Below are positions 8,519-17,384 of a stretch of 64,000 nucleotides of DNA, piece by piece. How positions within the stretch are numbered: the first letter of the stretch is position 1; every line of letters begins with the position of its first letter. The translations under genes and the position numbers were made by a program. This DNA is from Campylobacter magnus (lineage in GTDB: Bacteria > Campylobacterota > Campylobacteria > Campylobacterales > Campylobacteraceae), in assembly GCF_028649595.1 (NCBI RefSeq), contig NZ_JAQSLK010000001.1, forward strand, positions 62,001-126,000. The letters run 5' to 3'. The notes below the pieces were generated by a model. It made no database searches and was not told where the DNA came from. It saw nothing but the letters and a program-made list of their open reading frames with translations.

Positions 8519-9421
8519 TTATTTTTGCTTAGCTAATAGCACGCCACTAAGTGCGATTACAAAAATTCCACAAAGTGCGATGAAATTTGGCAAAGCCTCA
8601 CCCAAAAACAGCCCAAAAATCATAGCAAAAATAACATCGCTATAACTAATGCTAGCTATTATCCCAGCTTTTTTTGAAGCAGCAAAAGCCTTTGTAAGAT
8701 AAAGCTGAAAATAATACCCACCAAGTGCCACAAGCCCCAAAAGCAGCCACTCATAAGCATTTGGAAAACTAAATTTCACGCCTTTTAAAAGCCCGCTACC
8801 CTTTGGATAAAGCTCGCCTAAAATCAGCAAAACCGCCATTAGCAAAGCCCCTGCTATCATGTATGAAAGCACGATTGAGTTTGCTTTGTAGTATTTACGC
8901 AGCTCATGGACGCTTGCTAGTGCTGCGCCTGAGCACAGACCTCCTATGATGCCAACAATATCAGTTAGCGCAAATCCACCGCTTGGCTGCGCTGTTAGCA
9001 AAAAGCCAACAAAACCAAGCAATATAGCAAACCAGCTAAGGGCTCGCAGCTTTTGCGCAAAGAAAAATCCAGCAATCAAAGCTGTAAAAATCGGTGCTGT
9101 CTTGTAAAAAGCAAAAGCCATAGAAAGCCCAGCATTTGCGATATTATAAAAAAACGCAGCCATACCGCAAACGCCGATAAATCCACGAAATAAGAGCAAG
9201 CACATATGCCCACCACGCAAAAAATCGCACTCACCGGCTTTTTTAATCGCCCAAAGCACGATAAAAAGCCCTATTAGATTGCGCCAAAAAACTATTTCAA
9301 AGCTATGAAGATTTTGACTTAAAATTTTAGCCAAAAATCCAAGGCAAGCATTGTAAAAACTAGCAATAAGCATATAATAAATACCAAGGTGGCGAAGTAA
9401 AAATGGATTAAACTCTCTCAT
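8519..9421 (-). CDS. EamA/DMT-family transporter (first of tandem pair)
   Basis: 300-aa inner-membrane protein of the drug/metabolite transporter superfamily: ten predicted membrane segments in two repeated EamA halves (for example FEIVFWRNLIGLFIVL and AFYKTAPIFTALIAGFFFAQKL in the first half). Substrate unknown. It is clearly paralogous to the next gene upstream: both start RHL..YYMLIA, share RNLIGL/RNIIGL and end in SYSDVIFAMIFGLFLGEALP versus SYADIVFSMILGVLLGDALP. The start overlaps the upstream stop by one base (TAATG), so the pair is translationally coupled. Confidence 0.85.
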   Translation of the reverse strand: MREFNPFLLRHLGIYYMLIASFYNACLGFLAKILSQNLHSFEIVFWRNLIGLFIVLWAIKKAGECDFLRGGHMCLLLFRGFIGVCGMAAFFYNIANAGLSMAFAFYKTAPIFTALIAGFFFAQKLRALSWFAILLGFVGFLLTAQPSGGFALTDIVGIIGGLCSGAALASVHELRKYYKANSIVLSYMIAGALLMAVLLILGELYPKGSGLLKGVKFSFPNAYEWLLLGLVALGGYYFQLYLTKAFAASKKAGIIASISYSDVIFAMIFGLFLGEALPNFIALCGIFVIALSGVLLAKQK

Positions 9422-10302
9422 TATTTTTCTTTTGCTATTAAAAGTCCGCTAAATATGATCACGACTATACCAAGCAAGGCAAAGCCCATAGGTAAAGCAT
9501 CGCCTAGTAAAACGCCCAAAATCATACTAAATACGATATCAGCGTAGCTAACAGCAGCTGGAATTCCTGCTTTTCTAGTGGCTCTATAAGATTTTGTCAT
9601 ATATACTTGATATATATAGCCTAGCAGCCCCACACCAAGTGCTAAAACCAAGCCAGTACTATCAGGCATCACAAAAGCAGGCAAACTCTGGGTGTATTCA
9701 CCAAGTGCTAAAATAATAGCCATAGGAATAGTGCCAAAAATCATAAATGATAGTATTATCATATCAGCCGAGTAGTATTTTCGCATTTTTCGCACGCTAG
9801 TCATAGCAAGCCCCATACACACGCCACCACTAAGTCCTATTATACTATCAATTAGCCCCATATCTCCGCTTGGTTTCATTATAAAAACAATACCGATAAA
9901 ACCTAGCAAAATCGCTACCCAGCCAAGCTTTGATAGTTTTTCTTTTAGCGCAAAATATGAAAAAACAGCTATAAAAATCGGTGCTGTTTTTTGAAAGGTA
10001 AAAGCCGTGCCAAGCTCGATGTGAGCGATATTATAAAAAAAGCAAAGAAGTCCAAGTGAGCCAATAACCCCACGAAAAACAAAAAGCCACGGCGCACCAC
10101 CTTTGCCAAAATTGCGGTGTCTATATAGCGCAGCTAGGATAAATGCTAATCCTATAATATTACGAAATAGCACAATCTCTACGCTGCTTACTTGCTCGCT
10201 AAGTAGTTTTGAGGCAGCCCCCATCAAAGAAAACGCAAAACAAGCAATAAGCATGTAATAAACGCTTAAATGCCTGATAATAAATAATCTTAAAGTATTC
10301 AT
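9421..10302 (-). CDS. EamA/DMT-family transporter (second of tandem pair)
   Basis: 293-aa ten-segment EamA transporter, substrate unknown, and paralog of its downstream neighbour. I prefer the ATG at 10302 (MNTLRLFIIRHLSVYYM) over the in-frame ATG at 10338, because the stretch between them contains a promoter-like TTAAAATTGCGC and the extra residues (MLKLRLFFKSKT) are not matched in the neighbour. Two adjacent, coupled copies could be an asymmetric heterodimer or a simple duplication; the sequence does not decide. Confidence 0.85.
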   Translation of the reverse strand: MNTLRLFIIRHLSVYYMLIACFAFSLMGAASKLLSEQVSSVEIVLFRNIIGLAFILAALYRHRNFGKGGAPWLFVFRGVIGSLGLLCFFYNIAHIELGTAFTFQKTAPIFIAVFSYFALKEKLSKLGWVAILLGFIGIVFIMKPSGDMGLIDSIIGLSGGVCMGLAMTSVRKMRKYYSADMIILSFMIFGTIPMAIILALGEYTQSLPAFVMPDSTGLVLALGVGLLGYIYQVYMTKSYRATRKAGIPAAVSYADIVFSMILGVLLGDALPMGFALLGIVVIIFSGLLIAKEK

Positions 10303-10408
10303 AGTCTTACTTTTAAAAAATAAGCGCAATTTTAACATAAAGTTTTAAATTTATTCGTAAACTTAAGGAGAAAATTCATTTTTAAATATATTTTCAATAA
10401 TTTTTTGC

Positions 10409-10414
10409 TAAAAT
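10409..10414 (+). promoter_or_regulatory. Probable -10 box for cytochrome c gene
   Basis: TAAAAT preceded by a T-rich stretch (AATAATTTTTTGC), 31 nt before the ATG, with AGGTGA as the ribosome-binding site. This resembles sigma70 promoters of Campylobacter, which have a good -10 and a periodic T-rich upstream region rather than a -35. Confidence 0.5.
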
Positions 10415-10444
10415 GACAAAGCAAAATTTTTTACAGGTGAAAAC

Positions 10445-10828
10445 ATGAAGCACACACTACTTTTAGCAAGCGTACTTCTAGCTTTTATCGCATGTAGCGA
10501 CAAAGAACTAGAGGAAAAAGAACGCTTAGCTCAAAGCGCTGTTCGTGGAAAAGTTCTTTTTGAACAGTGCGTAGTCTGTCACGGAGAAAGAGCTGAAAAA
10601 TCATATATGGAAGAAGTCCCACCAATCAAGCTTATAGACTATGGCATGAGAGCACAAATGATGAAATCATATCGTGATGGCACTCTTGGCAAAAAGGGAA
10701 TTTATGGTCTAGCTGACCTTAAAGGGGAGGTTATGCTGCGTCTTAGCGATCAAGACATGGCTGATATTGATGAGTATATCGAGAGTATGAAACTAGCCGA
10801 TGAGGCTGCGGAAGAGAATACAAAATAA
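10445..10828 (+). CDS. Small monohaem cytochrome c lipoprotein
   Basis: 127 aa. Signal peptide with lipobox FIAC (Cys17), so likely anchored to a membrane on the periplasmic side. One haem-binding motif CVVCH at 42-46 in a class I cytochrome c fold; the distal Met is probably one of those at 73-75 or later (MRAQMMKSY). Likely a small electron carrier for a periplasmic reductase or oxidase, but no partner gene is nearby. pdxA follows after 9 nt, which looks like transcription convenience rather than shared function. Confidence 0.8.
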   Translation: MKHTLLLASVLLAFIACSDKELEEKERLAQSAVRGKVLFEQCVVCHGERAEKSYMEEVPPIKLIDYGMRAQMMKSYRDGTLGKKGIYGLADLKGEVMLRLSDQDMADIDEYIESMKLADEAAEENTK

Positions 10829-10837
10829 AGAAAATAA

Positions 10838-11767
10838 ATGAAAAAAATAGCAATTAGCCTAGGTGATCCAAACGGTATAGGCATAGAAATAGCTTTAAAA
10901 GCTCACGATGAAATTAAGCAATTTTGTAAGCCACTTTATTTTATAAACAAAGCCTTACTTCAAAGAGCAGCCAAACTGCTTGGATGTAGAATTCCTGATG
11001 ATTTTATAACCTGTGAGTGTGGCAAGGACTTTGAGCTAAAACCAGGCAAACTTAGCAAAAAAGCTGGCAAGTTTTCTTTTGTAAGCTTTGCAAACGCATT
11101 TTTAAATGTAAAAAATCATAAAGCAGACGCTCTTGTGACCTTGCCGATAAATAAACAAGCTTGGGCAAAAGCAGGTATTAAATACCACGGACACACAGAG
11201 GCACTAAGTGATTTTTGTAAGCGTGATGCTATTATGATGCTAGGCTGCGAGGAGCTTTTTGTGGGGCTTTTTACCGATCATCAGCCTTTAAAATCAGTCC
11301 CAAAAAGCGTTAAAAAAAAGGCATTAGCAAGATTTTTGCTAAGCTTTGCTAAAGCTAGTGGCTTTGATAAAATCGGCGTTTTGGGGCTAAATCCTCACGC
11401 AGGCGATGGCGGAATTTTAGGGCGTGAAGACGAAAAAATCGTAAAAGCCATAAAAATCGCAAACAAAGTTTTAGGCGCAAGGGTTTTTAGCGGTCCACTC
11501 GTGCCTGATGTAGCCTTTAATCCACTTGCGCTAAAAAGGACAAATCGCTTAGTAGCTATGTATCATGACCAAGCCTTAGCACCGCTAAAAGCTTTGTATT
11601 TTGATAGTGCTATAAATGTAAGCCTTGCTTTGCCTATTATCCGCACTAGCCCAGATCACGGCACGGCTTTTGATATCGCTTACAAGGGCTTTGCAAACAT
11701 TACAAGCTATATAAATGCTGTAAAATACGCAGTAATACAAGCTAATAATAAAAAACGATCTAAGTAA
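10838..11767 (+). CDS. pdxA: 4-hydroxythreonine-4-phosphate dehydrogenase PdxA
   Basis: NAD-dependent oxidation of 4-phosphohydroxy-L-threonine in the DXP-dependent pyridoxal phosphate pathway. N-terminal ISLGDPNGIGIEIALK, substrate/metal-binding YHGHTEAL, GLNPHAGDGG and the metal ligand region MYHDQALAP are all present, as is IRTSPDHGTAFD near the C terminus. 309 aa is short for the family (about 330-360), with missing length spread over loops rather than a lost motif. pdxJ, its usual neighbour, is not in the window. Confidence 0.92.
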   Translation: MKKIAISLGDPNGIGIEIALKAHDEIKQFCKPLYFINKALLQRAAKLLGCRIPDDFITCECGKDFELKPGKLSKKAGKFSFVSFANAFLNVKNHKADALVTLPINKQAWAKAGIKYHGHTEALSDFCKRDAIMMLGCEELFVGLFTDHQPLKSVPKSVKKKALARFLLSFAKASGFDKIGVLGLNPHAGDGGILGREDEKIVKAIKIANKVLGARVFSGPLVPDVAFNPLALKRTNRLVAMYHDQALAPLKALYFDSAINVSLALPIIRTSPDHGTAFDIAYKGFANITSYINAVKYAVIQANNKKRSK

Positions 11768-11781
11768 AAAAGGAGGAAATT

Positions 11782-13362
11782 TTGAGTGCAGGCTTTTTAA
11801 AAGCAAAAGATAATGTTTTTGCTTTAATTTTCTTTATTATTTCAGTTTGTGCTTTTTTTGTTTGGGGCTATAACTATATACCTAGCAATCATTTATTGCT
11901 TTTCATGCTAGCTAGTGTTTTTGGTATTTTTATGGCTTTTAACATCGGTGGAAACGATGTGGCAAACAGTTTTGGAACAAGCGTGGGCGCTAAGACGCTT
12001 ACGATCAAGCAAGCTTTAGTGATCGCTGCTGTTTTTGAACTAAGTGGTGCGATTTTTGCTGGTGGAGAAGTAACAAATACCATTAGAAGTGGAATTATCA
12101 CCATTAGCGATAATGTGCCGCCTATGTCTTTTGCAGCTGTTATGATGGGGGCTTTGTTTAGTGCTGGTGCGTGGCTGTTTATCGCTACGAAGTTTGGTAT
12201 GCCAGTAAGTACTACTCACTCTATCGTTGGTGGTATTTGTGGTGCTGGAATTACTATGGGTATGATGCACTTTGGTGGTTGGGTGGAAACATCTGGGATG
12301 ATAAATTGGAGCAAGGTTTTAAGCATCGTTGCTAGTTGGTTTATTAGCCCTGCGGCTGGACTTATTATAGCTTTTCTTATCTTTGGCTTTGTAAAAACTA
12401 AAATCATCACTCCAAGTGAGAAAAAATACGAACAAGTCCGTGAGCTAAAAAAAGAGCGCAAAACATACAAAAATCAATACTTCAAAGAACTTCGCTCTAA
12501 AAGCGAAGCCGAGCAGCTTGCAACACTTAGAAAAATAGCTTCAGTAGATGATGATGACGAGGACGACCCAGAAATGTCAGTATCTACAAAAAGCGAGTAT
12601 AGAAATCAAATCCGCAAGATGAAAAAAGCTGAAAAAGAAATAGATGTTGGCAGCCACATGAGATTAAATATCCCGATTGTAGCAGCTTGTGGTGCTATGG
12701 TTATTGCTTCATCTTTGCTATTTAAAGGACTTCAACACCTAAACCTTGGCTTTAGCCTTTTTGAGACGCTTTGGATAATCTTTGTTATCGGGCTTTGTGC
12801 TTATCTTATTATCTTTGCGCTTGTAAATATGGTAAAAAGAGATAATCCTAAAAAAAGCATTAACCGCATTTTTGGCTGGTTTCAGATCTTTACGGCTTCA
12901 AGCTTTGCTTTTAGCCACGGCGCAAACGATATCGCAAACGCTATAGGTCCATTTGCAGCGATTTTGGATGTGCTAAAAACTAGCTCAATCAACTCAGAAT
13001 CACCAATTCCATTTATCGCAATGGCTACTTTTGGTGTCTCTCTTGTAGTGGGACTTTGGTTTTTAGGTAAAGAAGTTATCACAACAGTGGGTAATAAACT
13101 TGCAAATATCGAGCCTTCAACAGGATTTAGCGCAGAGCTAGCTAGTTCTATTGTTATCCTAGTAGCTACAAAAATGGGTTTGCCAATCAGCTCAACACAT
13201 GTGCTAATCGGTGCAGTTTTAGGCATCGGCTTATATAACAAAAGTGCAAACTGGGCTATGCTAAAACCAATAGGCCTAGCGTGGGTTATCACAGTGCCAG
13301 CTGCTATGCTAGGCTCTGCGCTTTGCTACGCTGTTATTGCTTATTTGATGGGACTTGCGTAG
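11782..13362 (+). CDS. PiT-family inorganic phosphate transporter
   Basis: 526-aa inner-membrane phosphate/cation symporter. Two PiT signature repeats are visible: FNIGGNDVANSFGTSVGAKT in the N half and FSHGANDIANAIGPFAA in the C half, each followed by GLPISSTH/GMPVSTTHS motifs. A long charged cytoplasmic loop (about residues 205-290, rich in Lys/Glu and DDDDEDDPE) separates the halves, typical of PiT. Translation starts at TTG with a strong AGGAGG 5 nt upstream. The DUF47 regulator often adjacent to pit genes is not present here. Confidence 0.9.
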   Translation: MSAGFLKAKDNVFALIFFIISVCAFFVWGYNYIPSNHLLLFMLASVFGIFMAFNIGGNDVANSFGTSVGAKTLTIKQALVIAAVFELSGAIFAGGEVTNTIRSGIITISDNVPPMSFAAVMMGALFSAGAWLFIATKFGMPVSTTHSIVGGICGAGITMGMMHFGGWVETSGMINWSKVLSIVASWFISPAAGLIIAFLIFGFVKTKIITPSEKKYEQVRELKKERKTYKNQYFKELRSKSEAEQLATLRKIASVDDDDEDDPEMSVSTKSEYRNQIRKMKKAEKEIDVGSHMRLNIPIVAACGAMVIASSLLFKGLQHLNLGFSLFETLWIIFVIGLCAYLIIFALVNMVKRDNPKKSINRIFGWFQIFTASSFAFSHGANDIANAIGPFAAILDVLKTSSINSESPIPFIAMATFGVSLVVGLWFLGKEVITTVGNKLANIEPSTGFSAELASSIVILVATKMGLPISSTHVLIGAVLGIGLYNKSANWAMLKPIGLAWVITVPAAMLGSALCYAVIAYLMGLA

Positions 13363-13506
13363 CCAGGCTTACTAAGAGAGCGATTAGGAATTCTAAAATT
13401 CCCAAGCCTTGTGTCATCCCCCGACCCCTTCGGGGGATCTCATCACAAATAATCTAGAATTCCCAATCTAGAATTCCTTATAAATTAACCACCATTAACC
13501 AAAGTT
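13363..13506. repeat. Composite repeat unit: palindrome - GTCATCC hairpin - palindrome
   Basis: A GGAATTCTAAAATTCCC palindrome variant is followed by CAAGCCTTGTGTCATCCCCC...GGGGGATCTCATCACAAAT (13404-13450; stem of about 9 bp) and by two TCTAGAATTCC motifs (13454-13485). The same composite recurs at 62600-62680 and, inverted, at 19470-19590. It may also act as terminator for the phosphate transporter gene. Confidence 0.8.
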
Positions 13507-13509
13507 TAT

Positions 13510-13515
13510 TATAAT
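13510..13515 (+). promoter_or_regulatory. ftsI -10 box implying a leaderless transcript
   Basis: A perfect TATAAT ends 6 nt before the ftsI ATG (13522). With the usual 6-7 nt from -10 to +1 the transcript would begin at or within a base or two of the start codon. No Shine-Dalgarno sequence is seen, which agrees. Confidence 0.55.
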
Positions 13516-13521
13516 TTAGAC

Positions 13522-15330
13522 ATGAATACAAGTCAAAGTAGAGTTTATCTTATTTTTATCTGTATTGCGTTTTTTGCAGCTGTGTTTGCCGTCTTTACGC
13601 TCTACCGAGTAACGCTTGATCGCTCACTACCAAAGCTAAACACCTCAGATGAAGACACGGCTCTTAGAGGCGATATTATTACAAGTGATGGATTTAGCGT
13701 AGCAACAAGCCAAAAGCTCTACTCAGCTGTCGTAAACACTCGCAACATAGACCCAAACAAAAAAGAGCTTTTTATAAATTTATATAGTCTTTATAGTGGG
13801 GCTGATCCTAAAAAAGTAGAAAAAATCCTAAAGACTAAAGGCTCAGTTACGCTCTCAAAAGATCTAAATGCTAAAGAGGCAGCTCACCTTAGAGAACTAG
13901 CGCGCAAGCTTTATCGCAAAAAAGTCTTTATCCCCTATCAAGACCCAAAAACTGGCATAGTCACCACCCAAGGCCTAGATGTAACAGAAAGTGGCGAAAA
14001 ACGCAGCTACATAGCAGGTGATACACTCACGCCACTGATAGGCTATACAAGCAAAAAACAAGAGGGCAAAATCACCAAAGCAAGCGGCGTAAAAGGTATA
14101 GAAAAGTTTTACGAAGACCAGCTTGATGATATCACAAATGAGAGTTTAAAAGGTCCAAGAGACCTCTCAAATACCATAATCCTCTCAGGCGAGAGCAAAC
14201 TAAAACGCCGCAAAGACGGCTATAATGTAGTGCTAAACATAAATCTTCGCCTCCAACAAATGCTAGAAAAAATGATAGATGAACGAGCCAAAAGTCTAAT
14301 CGCAAAAGAAATAGTTTTGGCTGTCATGGAGGCAAAAACAGGCAAACTTCTAGCCCTAGCATCAACCAAACGCTACAATCCAGGCGCAATCACGCAAAAA
14401 GACTACGAAGCCCTAAACTCATCAGCTAGCGAGTATGCTTATGAAATGGGCTCAGTTATGAAGCCGATTATATTTTCACTTGCCTTGCAAGAAAACAAAA
14501 TAAATCCGCTTGAGAATATAAATGTCTACGGCGGCAAATATAAGCTAGGCACACGCACCATCACAGATAGCCACAAAGCAGACAGCCTAAGTGCCGAAGA
14601 AGTCATCGTTCAAAGCTCAAATATCGGTATGATAAATGTCATCGAGCGCCTTGATGATGTTAGCATTTACAATGGTCTGCGCAACTTCGGCTTTGCGCAA
14701 AAGACAGGCGTGGATCTAAGCTACGAACAAACGGGCAAAATTCCGCAAATCAGTGACCTAAAAAACCGCACTTATAAGGCAACTTTAAGCTACGGCTATG
14801 GAATTCAAGCTACTTTTATGCAACTTCTAAGCGCGTATAATGCTATAAATAATGGCGGCGTGATGATGGAGCCAAGGCTGTTTTCGCACCTTGAGCGTGA
14901 TGCTAAAAAATACTTTTTACATAGCGGCGAGACAAAACAAGTGCTTAGCAAAGAAGCTGCTGATAAAATGCGAGCTATATTAGTAAAAGTAGTAGATAGC
15001 CCACGCGGCACAGGTAGAGCGGCAAGAATTCCAGGGCTAGTGCTAGGTGGTAAAACAGGCACCGCACACATCGCCACCACAGGCGGATATAGTGACAAGC
15101 GTTATAACGCAAGCTTTTTTGGCTTTGCTAGCGATGATGCGGGACACAACTACACAATAGGCGTTTTGGTGCGAGAGCCGATGCGACCTTATCCTTATTA
15201 TTTTGCTAGCTGGAGTGCTTTGCCAGTGTTTAAGCAAGCTGCTGAAATTCTAGTAGAAAACAACTATCTAAGTCCAAGCGAAGCCTTTAATAGAAACAAA
15301 AACGACATCGCAGCTACAGCACTGGATTAA
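13522..15330 (+). CDS. ftsI: Penicillin-binding protein 3 / FtsI transpeptidase
   Basis: Class B PBP that cross-links septal peptidoglycan with FtsW. 602 aa: N-terminal membrane anchor (about 9-28), PBP dimerisation domain starting at LRGDIITSDG, then the transpeptidase domain with SVMK (active-site Ser about 312), SSN (about 365) and KTG (about 509-511). Stands alone between repeat-rich gaps. The paralog for elongation (PBP2) is not in the window. Confidence 0.92.
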   Translation: MNTSQSRVYLIFICIAFFAAVFAVFTLYRVTLDRSLPKLNTSDEDTALRGDIITSDGFSVATSQKLYSAVVNTRNIDPNKKELFINLYSLYSGADPKKVEKILKTKGSVTLSKDLNAKEAAHLRELARKLYRKKVFIPYQDPKTGIVTTQGLDVTESGEKRSYIAGDTLTPLIGYTSKKQEGKITKASGVKGIEKFYEDQLDDITNESLKGPRDLSNTIILSGESKLKRRKDGYNVVLNINLRLQQMLEKMIDERAKSLIAKEIVLAVMEAKTGKLLALASTKRYNPGAITQKDYEALNSSASEYAYEMGSVMKPIIFSLALQENKINPLENINVYGGKYKLGTRTITDSHKADSLSAEEVIVQSSNIGMINVIERLDDVSIYNGLRNFGFAQKTGVDLSYEQTGKIPQISDLKNRTYKATLSYGYGIQATFMQLLSAYNAINNGGVMMEPRLFSHLERDAKKYFLHSGETKQVLSKEAADKMRAILVKVVDSPRGTGRAARIPGLVLGGKTGTAHIATTGGYSDKRYNASFFGFASDDAGHNYTIGVLVREPMRPYPYYFASWSALPVFKQAAEILVENNYLSPSEAFNRNKNDIAATALD

Positions 15331-15546
15331 AAATCTAGAATTCCTAGCAAAATTACTTAGGAATTCTAGAATTCCTAGGACTAAAATCTAGAATTCCCAG
15401 CAAAATCACTTAGGAATTCTAGAATTCCCTAAAGCTGTGTCATTCCCTGACTTGATCGGGGGATGACATCACAAATAAATTTAGAATTCCATATGGAGAT
15501 CCTCGGGTCAAGCCCGAGGATGACATAGTAGGGAATTCTAGAATTC
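15331..15546. repeat. Repeat-filled gap between convergent ftsI and rarD
   Basis: Contains at least seven TCTAGAATTCC/GGAATTCTAGA motifs, with a near-duplicate segment (CTTAGGAATTCTAGAATTCC at about 15350 and 15409), and two hairpins of the GTCATCC family: 15436-15475 and 15490-15530 (GATCCTCGGG TCAAG CCCGAGGATGACA). The final motif supplies the TAG stop of rarD. Confidence 0.88.
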
Positions 15547-16410
15547 CTAATGCTTTTTAAGATTATAAATTATATTTATTGCTAAACTTGCCCAAATAAG
15601 CATAAAGCTAGCAAGTTTTAGCATGCCAAGTGGCTCATTATACAAAAAAATTGCCACCAAAAAGCTAATGCTAGGGCTTAAATACTGAAAAAATCCCAGT
15701 GTGCTAAGGCGCAAGTATTTTGCCGCGCTATTAAAGGTCAGCAGCGGCAGTATGGTCACCACCCCGCTAAAAGCTAGCAAAAATCCTGTGCTATCAAAAT
15801 CCAGCCTTGCTTCTCCCACGCTCCACAAATACAGCAAAAACCCAAGCGCAAAAGGCAAGGTAAGCATAGTCTCTACAAAAAGCCCATGCGTGCTAGGCAC
15901 TCGCACTTTTTTGCGAATTAGCCCATAAAAAGCAAAGCTTGCTGGCAGTATGAGCGAAATAAAAGGCAGGCTGCCAAGGTCGTAGATTTGAATGCAAATT
16001 GCGATAACTACGATAAAAAGCGAGATTTTGCTAGCCTTGCTAAGTCGCTCTTTTAAAAAAATAGCACCAAGCAAAATACTAAAAAGCGGATTTATAAAAT
16101 ATCCTAGGCTGGTTTCTAGTATCTGCCCACGCTCCACCGCCCAGATGAAAACGCCCCAGTTAATGCTAATTAACACGCCGCTTGCTAGTAGATTTAGAGC
16201 TACTTTTTTTATAGAGAGCAGGCGAAAGACTTGGCGTAGTTTGCTGCTAAAATAAAGCAAGCCAAAAAGAATAATCGCTGACCACAGGATACGGTGAGCC
16301 AGCACCTGCACCGCACCCACATCTGCTAAAAGCTTGAAATAGATAGGAAAAACGCCCCACATAAAAAATGTGCTAAGCGCAAAGGCAATGCCTTTTTGCT
16401 CCTTATTCAT
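15547..16410 (-). CDS. rarD: RarD-type EamA transporter
   Basis: 287 aa, ten membrane segments. RarD-specific stretches are GIAFALSTFFMWGVFPIYFKLL, VLAHRILWSAIILF, SINWGVFIWAVERGQILETSLGYFINPL and LFVETMLTLPFALGFL. RarD proteins are annotated from a chloramphenicol-sensitivity locus; the true substrate is not established. Stop codon TAG lies in TAGGAATTC of the adjacent repeat. pgsA is 8 nt upstream, so the two are likely cotranscribed. Confidence 0.87.
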   Translation of the reverse strand: MNKEQKGIAFALSTFFMWGVFPIYFKLLADVGAVQVLAHRILWSAIILFGLLYFSSKLRQVFRLLSIKKVALNLLASGVLISINWGVFIWAVERGQILETSLGYFINPLFSILLGAIFLKERLSKASKISLFIVVIAICIQIYDLGSLPFISLILPASFAFYGLIRKKVRVPSTHGLFVETMLTLPFALGFLLYLWSVGEARLDFDSTGFLLAFSGVVTILPLLTFNSAAKYLRLSTLGFFQYLSPSISFLVAIFLYNEPLGMLKLASFMLIWASLAINIIYNLKKH

Positions 16411-16418
16411 TTTTTATC

Positions 16419-16958
16419 CTATTTGTGCTTTGCGTAGCTTATTATATAAGTAGCGCCTGAGTATAGAGTAAGAGCCACCGCTATCCACAGCAGCAGCTCA
16501 CCAAAGACCCACTGCATGGTCAAAAAACCCACAGCTATCATTTGAAAAGTAGTTTTTAGCTTGCCAGCAAAGTTAGCTTTGATGCTGATATTCTCACTTG
16601 CTAAGACCACACGAAAACCTGTTATAAAAAACTCACGCACAAGTATGATATAAACAGCCCAGACATTTGCCCTATCAATCATCGCAAGTCCCAAAAATGC
16701 GCCCAAAATCAGCATTTTATCAGCCAGCGGATCTAAAATCTCTCCAAGCTTAGTTCGCTGATCCCAAGCCCTAGCGATATAGCCATCAAAAAAATCGCTT
16801 ATACTAGCGATGCTAAAAACAAGTGCAGCAAAATAATTTAGCCACGAAATCGCCCCAGCATCATCTGTGCTTTTTGTTTGAAGCAGTAAAAACAAAAACA
16901 AAGGCGCAAGTAGTATTCTAACACTTGCTATTGCGTTTGGTAGATTAAGGTTTTTCAT
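16419..16958 (-). CDS. pgsA: CDP-diacylglycerol-glycerol-3-phosphate 3-phosphatidyltransferase
   Basis: Makes phosphatidylglycerol phosphate in the inner membrane, the first step to phosphatidylglycerol and cardiolipin. 179 aa with the CDP-alcohol phosphotransferase signature SDFFDGYIARAWDQRTKLGE + ILDPLAD (pattern D-G-x2-A-R-x8-G-x3-D-x3-D) near residues 57-80 and several membrane helices. In Campylobacter relatives it often sits near a site-2 protease gene; here it is paired with rarD. Confidence 0.93.
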   Translation of the reverse strand: MKNLNLPNAIASVRILLAPLFLFLLLQTKSTDDAGAISWLNYFAALVFSIASISDFFDGYIARAWDQRTKLGEILDPLADKMLILGAFLGLAMIDRANVWAVYIILVREFFITGFRVVLASENISIKANFAGKLKTTFQMIAVGFLTMQWVFGELLLWIAVALTLYSGATYIISYAKHK

Positions 16959-17170
16959 TGTTTAGCTTTTATTTTTTAGATTAAAAAGCGAATTTTACTT
17001 TAAATTTTAGAATTTTGAGTAAAAAAATATGAAAAAATAAAAAATTTTACGCATTAGCGCCTAGTTTATTTAAAGCTATTTTTGCATTTTTGTACCAAAA
17101 GCTAAGGAATTTTAGAATTCCTAGTGATTTTTGCTTAGGAATTTTAGAATTTATTCTAGGGAATTTTAGA

Positions 17171-17275
17171 TTTTGCTCACTTTAGTTGGGCAAGCCCCAC
17201 TGCTCGCAAATTTTATAAGGGCTACGCCCTAAACCCTTAGGGGCGTTGCCCTTAAAACCCACTAAAATCTAGAAT
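17171..17275 (+). repeat. Dispersed ~100-bp element, copy 1
   Basis: Begins TTTTGCTCACTTTAGTTGGG and ends CCCACTAAAATCTAGAATTC, with GGGCTACGCCCTAAACCCTT and AGGGGCGTTGCCCTTAAAAC inside. The reverse complement of 62071-62166 aligns to it along almost the whole length with scattered substitutions. Internal inverted pieces (GGGCTACGCCC, GGGGCGTTGCCC) suggest RNA or DNA hairpins. Confidence 0.8.
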
Positions 17276-17292
17276 TCTCTTGCTTTATCTGT

Positions 17293-17320
17293 GTTTTTGG
17301 GGGTGCGAGGGTATTTTTTA
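17293..17320 (+). repeat. G-rich dispersed element, copy 1
   Basis: TTTTTGGGGGTGCGAGGGTA followed by TTTTTTAGGGAATTCTAG. The same layout (T5, G5, TTAGGGGG, TATTTTTTA, then the palindromic motif) occurs at 25694-25720 and in reverse at 43465-43490 and 63017-63041. Confidence 0.8.
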
Positions 17321-17384
17321 GGGAATTCTAGAATTTCCTATAGAGATCCCCTAGTCAAGCTGAGGGATGACACTAAGAAAAAAA

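Larger units (their letters stand above)
16959..17384. repeat. 426-bp repeat-rich gap upstream of pgsA
   Basis: No gene seen. In order: AT-rich promoter region of pgsA (16960-17040), palindrome variants with GGAATTTTAGAATTCC (17104-17165), a long dispersed element (17171-17275, second copy near 62071-62166), a G-rich element (17293-17320), a GGGAATTCTAGAATTTCC palindrome and a GATCC...GGATGACA hairpin (17341-17375) just before the maf stop. Confidence 0.85.

Noticed and set aside
8519..10302. The two tandem EamA genes as an SMR-type drug efflux pair
   Set aside because: Each is about 300 aa with ten helices, not the roughly 110-aa four-helix proteins of paired SMR transporters.
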